Of a DNA stretch of 19,491 bases, positions 13,986-19,491 are shown in pieces. The first letter of the stretch is position 1, and every line of letters starts with the position of its first letter. Location of the stretch: NCBI GenBank assembly GCA_030592355.1, contig JAUVJE010000015.1:1-19491 (forward strand). Reading direction: 5' to 3'. The notes beneath the pieces are model-generated. The model ran no database searches. It was not told the origin of the DNA and was given only the letters and a program-made list of their open reading frames with translations. The stretch comes from Clostridia bacterium. GTDB taxonomy: Bacteria; Bacillota; Clostridia; DUPQ01. A program made the position numbers and the translations under genes.

Positions 13986-14547
13986 AACGATGACACATGA
14001 AGAGTTTCAGAATATTCTCAAAGAACCCCTTGGCAGTTACTATGCAGGGAGATGGGCGTATATTAGTGAAGTAATAAAATTAGTCGAGGATATAAATCCG
14101 GGAAATGCTCTTGAAGTTGGACCATCTCTACATCCTATTGTTAAAAAATCGGACATTATAATAAAACCGGGTGAGGATAAATGGGGGGAGCCGGAGAACT
14201 GGAAAGGTTTCAAATATTATCACGATGCAATTGTAAAGCCGTGGCCGGTTATAGACAAAGCATATGACCTTTTACTGGGGCTGCAGGTTTGGGAGCATCT
14301 TGACAATAAGCAATCGCTCGCATTTAGAGAAGCCGTGCGTGTATCTAATCATATTATTCTCAGCTTCCCATACATGTGGGAATGTCTGGACGGACGTCCC
14401 CAGTATAGATCACATCACATGATTGATGAGGATGTTATATCGGATTGGACACTGGGAATTAAACCCCGGAAAGTTATCAGAATTCCTCGCACCGGCGACA
14501 GAACAAGCAAAGGACCAAGGTTAATTTACTACTGGAATTTTTCGTAA
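13978..14547 (+). CDS. SAM-dependent methyltransferase-like protein
   Basis: 189 residues. ALEVGPS (44-50) resembles class I methyltransferase motif I, although it lacks the full GxGxG loop. YDLLLGLQVWEHLDN (96-110) resembles motif IV with the D/E-H-L segment of Methyltransf_11-type proteins, and HIILSFPY (125-132) fits the following strand. The C-terminal part is short and basic (PRTGDRTSKGPR). The substrate is unknown. The ATG at 13978 overlaps the end of gap by 8 bp, with GGAG 6 nt upstream inside gap, so the two are almost certainly translated from one transcript. Sugar or lipid O-methylation is possible but there is no direct evidence. The altered motif I means it could also be a degenerate or non-catalytic member. 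Confidence 0.7.
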   Translation: MVETMTHEEFQNILKEPLGSYYAGRWAYISEVIKLVEDINPGNALEVGPSLHPIVKKSDIIIKPGEDKWGEPENWKGFKYYHDAIVKPWPVIDKAYDLLLGLQVWEHLDNKQSLAFREAVRVSNHIILSFPYMWECLDGRPQYRSHHMIDEDVISDWTLGIKPRKVIRIPRTGDRTSKGPRLIYYWNFS

Positions 14548-14606
14548 TGCATAAATCAGCTAACCGACCCTGGATCAGTTAGTCGAAAACCGAATAGATA
14601 TAAACC

Positions 14607-14637
14607 TTGCAGGTGGAAACTGTTTTTATGCTAAAAT
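14607..14637 (+). promoter_or_regulatory. Promoter candidate for the YwaF-like operon
   Basis: The 128 bp gap after the methyltransferase-like gene holds TGCTAAAAT (14629-14637), an extended -10 with five of six consensus bases, preceded by TTGCAG (14607-14612) at a long 19 bp spacing. Transcription would start about 32 nt before the ATG at 14676. An upstream CTAAC/GTTAG repeat has no T-run and is not a convincing terminator, so the gap operon may also read through. Confidence 0.45.
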
Positions 14638-14675
14638 AGTGATAGGATACTCGAAGTCAGTTGAGGGTTGGAATT

Positions 14676-15428
14676 ATGGGGAATCTTAAGTATTTTTTTA
14701 CATATGAATCCGGTATTCCTTCGAATGCGGGTTATTCGTTTTTTGATGTGGTCCATTTATCGTGGATGTTCATATCATTGCTTTTTATAGCTCTTATTGT
14801 ACTCATATATAAAAAAACTAAAACCGAAAAACGAAGAACATTTATGATAATTGTTGCTATTATCTTAATCTTATGTGAATGTGTACGAAGTGGGTGGTAT
14901 ATCTGGCTCGGAGAGTGGACGCTTGATAAATCCCTGCCATTAGCATTGAGCAGAATAATGCTGTTCATTGAGGCTTTTGCGATTTTTACCGATTCCAGAT
15001 ACCTGAAAGAATTCTCATATGCATGCGGTTTATTCAGCATAGCAGCGTTCATTGCGCCAAATATCATGCAGTATCCCATTATCCATCTGCATACGATTCG
15101 TTATAGCGTTGCCCATATATTGATAGTAGCAGTTCCGTTTATGTGGATAATTGCAGACGGATTTAAACCTGATGTGAAGTATTTACCTAAATGTACAATT
15201 CTTCTATTTAGTATTGCAGGAATTGCAACAGTAGCAAACATTACACTGGGAGCAAATTATCTGCATATCCACCATATACCTGAACACATTAATATAGAAC
15301 TTCGCCAACCCTGGTTTGCGCTTGCGTTTCTCGGGGTGGTTATTGGTTTTTGGTTTATAACATATCTGCCATGGATAATGTATAAAAGATATAGTAAGAA
15401 GAAACCGGAAGAACAGGTGGTTAATTGA
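14676..15428 (+). CDS. YwaF-like integral membrane protein (TIGR02206-type)
   Basis: 250 residues with about seven hydrophobic segments (roughly 23-47, 55-78, 85-104, 113-126, 143-161, 170-192 and 211-234). The order, the LPLALSRIMLFIEAF helix, the His-containing IIHLHTIRYSVAHILIV stretch and ANITLGANYLHIHHIPEH resemble the YwaF/TP0381 family of bacterial membrane proteins related to animal TMEM164. The biochemical role of the bacterial members is not established. I chose the ATG at 14676 because GAGGG lies 8 nt upstream; a TTG 15 nt earlier lies within that binding-site region. The C-terminus is a short basic tail, KRYSKKKPEE, predicted cytoplasmic. It overlaps the next gene by the TTGA junction, so the two proteins are probably made together. 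Confidence 0.8.
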   Translation: MGNLKYFFTYESGIPSNAGYSFFDVVHLSWMFISLLFIALIVLIYKKTKTEKRRTFMIIVAIILILCECVRSGWYIWLGEWTLDKSLPLALSRIMLFIEAFAIFTDSRYLKEFSYACGLFSIAAFIAPNIMQYPIIHLHTIRYSVAHILIVAVPFMWIIADGFKPDVKYLPKCTILLFSIAGIATVANITLGANYLHIHHIPEHINIELRQPWFALAFLGVVIGFWFITYLPWIMYKRYSKKKPEEQVVN

Positions 15429-16366
15429 ATATTGATGAGAATATACTAAACTGGCTTTTAGAGGGTGATCCGGCAATCCGGTATCAGGTTTTACGGGATT
15501 TATCTGATACAGAGGAATCTGTTTTAAAAAAGGAACAGGACACGATAGAGCAGGAAGGCTGGGGAGCAAAATTCCTTGCAAGGGCAAAAGAAAACGGTGG
15601 TTGGGGAAGCGCATACTATCAGCCTAAATGGATAAGCACACACTATACATTGCTGGATTTAAAGAACATGAACATCAATCCGAATATTCCTATAATTCAA
15701 AAAAGCATTGACCATATTTTCACCCTTCCCATCGGAATTGACGGGGGAATAAACCCTGGAATTACCGTAAATTACAGCGATGTGTGCATAAACGGCATGA
15801 TACTGAATTTTGCGTCATATTTTAAACGGGCAGAGGGGGAAATCAGCCATATTGTAGATTATCTTATCACGACACAAATGGATGACGGAGGATGGAACTG
15901 CGAGTATTGCCGAAAAGGTGCAAGGCATTCGTCCTTGCACACCACCATCAACACCCTTGAAGGGTTAATTGAATATCTAAAAAACGGCTATTCATACAGA
16001 AAAAATGAAATCCCCGGGATAATGGCCAAGGCGCATGAATTCATTCTGGCACACAGATTGTTCAAATCAGATAAAACCGGAAAAGTAATAAACAAACGAA
16101 TGACCATGCTTTCATATCCCAGCCGGTGGAAGTATGATATTTTACGAGGCATGGATTATTTTCAGGATGCAGGTGTTAAATATGACAGCCGAATGCAGGA
16201 CGCAATTGATATAATAATATCCAAAAAAAGAAAAGACGGGAAATGGCCGGTTCAGGCAAAACATACAGGCGAAGTTCATTTTGACATGGAGAAAACAGGC
16301 GGACCAAGCAGGTGGAATACACTACGTGTGCTCAGGTGTCTGAAGCACTATGATATTCAAATTTAA
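15425..16366 (+). CDS. Alpha/alpha-toroid protein, squalene-cyclase/prenyltransferase-like repeats
   Basis: 313 residues starting at a TTG that overlaps the preceding stop codon as TTGA, with AGGTGG 4 nt upstream. The beginning, DPAIRYQVLRDL, and three toroid-type repeats ENGGWGSAYY (about 56-65), MDDGGWNCEYC (about 152-162) and KDGKWPV (near 278) mark the terpenoid-cyclase/prenyltransferase alpha-alpha barrel superfamily. The DxDD motif of squalene-hopene cyclase is not seen, so cyclase activity is doubtful. CEYC followed by RHSSLHTT gives a Cys/Cys/His cluster that could bind a metal. Homologues of this kind are usually labelled hypothetical or, wrongly, nitrogen-fixation proteins. No signal peptide is visible, so it is probably cytoplasmic. 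Its function is not known; the tight coupling to the YwaF-like membrane protein suggests they act together. Confidence 0.7.
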   Translation: MNIDENILNWLLEGDPAIRYQVLRDLSDTEESVLKKEQDTIEQEGWGAKFLARAKENGGWGSAYYQPKWISTHYTLLDLKNMNINPNIPIIQKSIDHIFTLPIGIDGGINPGITVNYSDVCINGMILNFASYFKRAEGEISHIVDYLITTQMDDGGWNCEYCRKGARHSSLHTTINTLEGLIEYLKNGYSYRKNEIPGIMAKAHEFILAHRLFKSDKTGKVINKRMTMLSYPSRWKYDILRGMDYFQDAGVKYDSRMQDAIDIIISKKRKDGKWPVQAKHTGEVHFDMEKTGGPSRWNTLRVLRCLKHYDIQI

Positions 16367-16397
16367 GTTAACGCATTATATTAAGAAGGAGCAGCCA

Positions 16398-18668
16398 ATG
16401 CGACCTATACACATCAATTCGGCAGAATCAATATTTGAGCCCTTTTGGGATCCTGATATCAGCGGACTTGGAGACTGGACATTCAAAAAAGAGAGTGCTT
16501 TGAAAAGTTCAATTGAGCAGACTTGGTGTACGGTTCTTTTTAAATGGAAAGAAGGTGTGGTTTCCGAGTATGCCTTCACCATTAAAAGAGAATATCAAAA
16601 TGTATCTTCCTTGAATATGGATACACTCATAATATCGGCATCTATTCAAAAAGACACGATGATGGATGTTGACGTTTCTGATGGAGAAGTGGTTTTAAAC
16701 AGCAAATTTGTATGCAGGGACGGGTTGAAGCACGAATATAAGATAAATATTGAGAATATGGATAAAATAAGACATTTATCTATCAGCATAGGCAGTGAAA
16801 GCTCAGATAACGGCACCGGCTGGTTTAACTGGATTGGTCTTTCAAATAAAAATCTTTTGGAAAACCATATTGAATCGTTGGCTGGATTTGATGAAGATAC
16901 ATGGGAAAAGCATCTCAAACCAAAAGAATATAAACCTGAATTCAAACCGGTGTACGGAATTCTTTTAAATGAAAAAGATATAGAAACGCTAAGGGAAAAG
17001 GCGGATGAGACCGGAGGTATTCCTGCTTCCAGGCCATATGATTATACAAAAGATTGTAGTAAAGATGATATTCCTGAAAAATACTTAGGTGAGTATGTAA
17101 ATTTTCTGATTGATACAAGATATAACCGTGAAAGGGACAAAGAAAAGTATTTGTTGAAAAAAGGAGAAAAGGCAGCTATTGCCGGAGTTGTAAACAAAGA
17201 CCCGGCTCTTCTTCGACTGGCAGCAAGATATGCATTGGTGCTTGCATCATGCGAGAACTGGGAGGATAGCTTCATCAGTAATTTTAAAACAAGTTCTTAT
17301 GACCACAGATGTTTTGTTGCTTCGCTTTGCCTTTATGAGTGCGCCATTGTACTTGATATAGCAGGAGAGATGTTCACTGATGCCGGGAAAAATTTAATTT
17401 TAAAAAAGATGGCAAAAGAAGGTATCGGAACCGTTAATTTCAACACATGGAGATATGAATATATATTCCACTGCAATCAGATGGCATGGTTTAGTCCCGG
17501 GCGCATATATGCATATGCCGTCCTTTTAAGAAATTTCCCCCGGGTAGATAGATATTTGGATATCGCTATTGACGATGTTATTGAAAATCTGAATAATACT
17601 ATTGAAAGCGACGGGGGATATACGGAAGGGCCCGGTTATTTTTCATGTGTGGGCAGGGATTCATTATTGGTTTTGTATATGTATTCACGCCTTAAAAATA
17701 TTGATATTGAAAAATTACTGCCTCCTGTATTGAAAAAAACAGTAACCTTTGGAGAAGTGATTGAATCAACGGATGAAAAACTTGATTTCATTCCCATTTG
17801 TGATTCCAGTGTCAAAGTAAAATCATCATTTTCAGATATGTACAAGGTTCATCTGATACTGATGGCTTATTTCTTTCCTGATAGTGTTTGGCCCGATGTT
17901 TATAGAAAGCATGTAAAAAATAATGGTATGGGGGACAGCCCTATTATTAGGATTCTTGACGATAAGATTAAAAAGAAAGATATAAAAAGAAGAAATTTCA
18001 TACTAATGGAAGTTACAGGGCATGCAATTTCATATAGAAAAACCAGCAACGGATATTCAAAGATTTTTGTTCTTGGCAATAAGGCTGGAGCCGGACACAC
18101 ACATATGGATAAGGGAAGCTTCGTTTATGAGTACGAAGGCGAAACATTTTTAATGGATCCGGGAATATGCTCTTATGACGACCCTATAAGTTTGGAACTA
18201 AAGGCTCCCGACAGACATAATATGCTCGTGCCATATGGAAGTGATAAAACCCCATATCCTGAAAATCCATTGATGAAAGACCTAATCCCGGAAGCTTCGG
18301 GAGATAATGTGTCTTTTAATGCAACAATGGATTTGTCCCCGGGGTGGAAAGGCTGGTATAAAGAATGGATAAGACAGATAAAAAGCACAGGTCCCGGAGA
18401 AATTGAAATCATAGATAAATATTATATAGAAAAAGGCGAAGGCGTTTCGTTTATGCTGAACACTTCTTTGGATATTTCCCCTTTCGGTGATTCCGCTGTA
18501 AAAATAGAGGGAAAATACGGGACTCTGTCAGTCGAGATTCCAAAAGAATGCACATATAAAATTGAAGAACTCAATAATCCTAAAACCAGGCACTACAGGT
18601 TGGCAATTTATAAAATAGGACGCAAGGGAATTTTGAATATAAAAATGCATATGGAAACCGGTTTATAA
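16398..18668 (+). CDS. Heparinase II/III family protein (polysaccharide lyase-like)
   Basis: 756 residues in three parts: an N-terminal beta-rich region (1-155) reminiscent of a carbohydrate-binding sandwich, an alpha/alpha-toroid (about 190-520) with FHCNQMAWFSPGR (about 357) and DGGYTEGPGYF (about 405, likely catalytic Tyr region), and a C-terminal beta-sandwich with GAGHTHMDKGSFVYEYEGE (about 564) and LMDPGICSYDDP, the metal/His region of Heparinase II/III-like proteins. Family members cleave uronic-acid polysaccharides (heparan sulfate, alginate, chondroitin) by beta-elimination. I chose the ATG at 16398 because AAGGAG lies 6 nt upstream; the frame could extend back to 16350, but that overlaps the previous gene. 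There is no signal peptide, so the protein should act in the cytoplasm on imported oligosaccharides. The convergent sulfatase supports a sulfated substrate; the exact sugar is unknown. Confidence 0.85.
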   Translation: MRPIHINSAESIFEPFWDPDISGLGDWTFKKESALKSSIEQTWCTVLFKWKEGVVSEYAFTIKREYQNVSSLNMDTLIISASIQKDTMMDVDVSDGEVVLNSKFVCRDGLKHEYKINIENMDKIRHLSISIGSESSDNGTGWFNWIGLSNKNLLENHIESLAGFDEDTWEKHLKPKEYKPEFKPVYGILLNEKDIETLREKADETGGIPASRPYDYTKDCSKDDIPEKYLGEYVNFLIDTRYNRERDKEKYLLKKGEKAAIAGVVNKDPALLRLAARYALVLASCENWEDSFISNFKTSSYDHRCFVASLCLYECAIVLDIAGEMFTDAGKNLILKKMAKEGIGTVNFNTWRYEYIFHCNQMAWFSPGRIYAYAVLLRNFPRVDRYLDIAIDDVIENLNNTIESDGGYTEGPGYFSCVGRDSLLVLYMYSRLKNIDIEKLLPPVLKKTVTFGEVIESTDEKLDFIPICDSSVKVKSSFSDMYKVHLILMAYFFPDSVWPDVYRKHVKNNGMGDSPIIRILDDKIKKKDIKRRNFILMEVTGHAISYRKTSNGYSKIFVLGNKAGAGHTHMDKGSFVYEYEGETFLMDPGICSYDDPISLELKAPDRHNMLVPYGSDKTPYPENPLMKDLIPEASGDNVSFNATMDLSPGWKGWYKEWIRQIKSTGPGEIEIIDKYYIEKGEGVSFMLNTSLDISPFGDSAVKIEGKYGTLSVEIPKECTYKIEELNNPKTRHYRLAIYKIGRKGILNIKMHMETGL

Positions 18669-18677
18669 TAAACTCCG

Positions 18678-19491
18678 TTATATATCGATTTCTGTCCAGT
18701 TGGTTTCTATTTCATATAAGAGACTATTGATTAAAGCTGTATATTGAGGTTCAAAAACAAGGTCGCTGATTTCATCGGGATCTTCAATATAATTAAACAA
18801 GGACAAGACGGTTTTTTCAGGCATCATATACTTAATTAGTTTATAGCCATCTTTTTTAATTCCCGCAATATGGTTTTTATATCGAAAATGCATAGCGTCC
18901 TTATCAACATTCATGTCTGAATTCATAGTTTTATAAGAATTAGCCGTACAAGTGTCGGGAACATCCAGCTTTAGCATATTCAGAATCGTCGGGTATAGGC
19001 CCGCAATGAAAACAGGGCTGTCTTCTTTATCGCCTTTTGGGATGCCCGGTCCTTGTAATATGAGCGGTACTCTTATGCTATGCTCGTATAAATTTTGTTT
19101 TCCCATCAGACCATGGCTGCCTAGTGCCAAGCCGTTGTCTGCGGCAAATATTACTATGGTATTTTCAATGAAGCCATTTTCCCCGATAGAATCAAGTATC
19201 CTCCCAATGCATGCATCAAGGTGTGTAACCATTGCATAATATTCAGCCAGCTGTTTGCGGATTTCTTTCTTAGTTCTTGGACATGGCGCAAGCAATTCGT
19301 CCCTGATTTTTGAAACTCCGAAATCAAACGGATGCTCAGGCTTGTAGTTCGCAGGGAGTGTAACATTATCCGGATTATACATTTGTAAATACTTTTCCGG
19401 CATTGTCCTTGGGTCGTGAGGAGCCATGAAAGCAGTATATAGGAAAAAGGGATTGTCTTTATCCCTTTGTTCATTAAGAAAATCAATTGAA
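18678..19491 (-). CDS. Sulfatase (partial, N-terminus outside window)
   Basis: 270 residues of the C-terminal half are visible; the frame is open to the right edge, so the start and the formylglycine motif (CxPxR or SxPxR) lie outside. FFLYTAFMAPHDPR and VIFAADNGLALGSHGL with the metal-binding Asp-Asn pair, then MGKQNLYEHSIRVPLI with Lys and His, are typical of type I sulfatases (alkaline-phosphatase superfamily) such as glycosaminoglycan, choline or aryl sulfatases. The tail has the usual C-terminal subdomain (DGYKLIKYMM, SLFNYIEDPDEISDL). These enzymes hydrolyse sulfate esters and need a maturation enzyme, none of which is in this window. It converges on the heparinase-type gene with 9 bp between stops and no visible terminator. 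Confidence 0.92.
   Translation of the reverse strand, partial: SIDFLNEQRDKDNPFFLYTAFMAPHDPRTMPEKYLQMYNPDNVTLPANYKPEHPFDFGVSKIRDELLAPCPRTKKEIRKQLAEYYAMVTHLDACIGRILDSIGENGFIENTIVIFAADNGLALGSHGLMGKQNLYEHSIRVPLILQGPGIPKGDKEDSPVFIAGLYPTILNMLKLDVPDTCTANSYKTMNSDMNVDKDAMHFRYKNHIAGIKKDGYKLIKYMMPEKTVLSLFNYIEDPDEISDLVFEPQYTALINSLLYEIETNWTEIDI

Noticed and set aside
14548..14600. CTAAC/GTTAG repeat after the methyltransferase-like gene as terminator
   Set aside because: Five base pairs with a long loop and no T-run following.

Overview
The window looks like a chromosomal segment of a low-GC, anaerobic Firmicute of the Clostridia type. The basis is A+T-rich DNA, strong GGAGG-type ribosome binding sites, consensus-like sigma-A promoters, frequent TTG starts, and protein families typical of that group (TypA, YwaF-like membrane protein, heparinase II/III, sulfatase). 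The species cannot be named from the sequence. No tRNA, rRNA, CRISPR array or intact mobile element is visible.

Layout. The left 12.9 kb reads on the minus strand. In transcription order it holds a LysR-type regulator (12860-11985), the ribosome-associated GTPase TypA/BipA (11903-10086, TTG start), a giant cyclic beta-1,2-glucan synthase of 2811 residues (9928-1493), a PqqD-like small protein (1421-1170), a stretch of about 430 bp with only short or broken frames, and an HPr-kinase-like P-loop protein (736 to beyond the left edge). typA, the glucan synthase and pqqD-like each have a recognisable promoter of their own. From 12960 the direction flips to plus: a GAPDH (12960-13985), an overlapping methyltransferase-like protein, a promoter, a YwaF-like seven-helix membrane protein, a coupled alpha/alpha-toroid (squalene-cyclase-like) protein, and a heparinase II/III-family protein (16398-18668). 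A sulfatase (minus, open at the right edge) converges on it, with 9 bp between the two stop codons.

How the genes may work together. Three themes are visible. (1) PqqD-like plus HprK-like proteins are the accessory pair of RiPP (ribosomally made, modified peptide) loci, including lasso-peptide clusters with a kinase. The core enzymes would lie left of the window, and 737-1169 contains candidate precursor or degenerate reading frames. (2) The glucan synthase makes periplasmic or secreted cyclic glucan in Proteobacteria; a full-length copy in an apparent Gram-positive, behind its own promoter with a perfect dyad over the -35 box, is notable. (3) Heparinase plus sulfatase suggests handling of sulfated uronic-acid polysaccharides. 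The divergent lysR/gap pair, with a TAATA-N5-TATTA dyad over the regulator's own -10, looks like a locally controlled, somewhat divergent GAPDH. No clearly new system is proven; the RiPP edge and the small frames beside it are the most promising lead.
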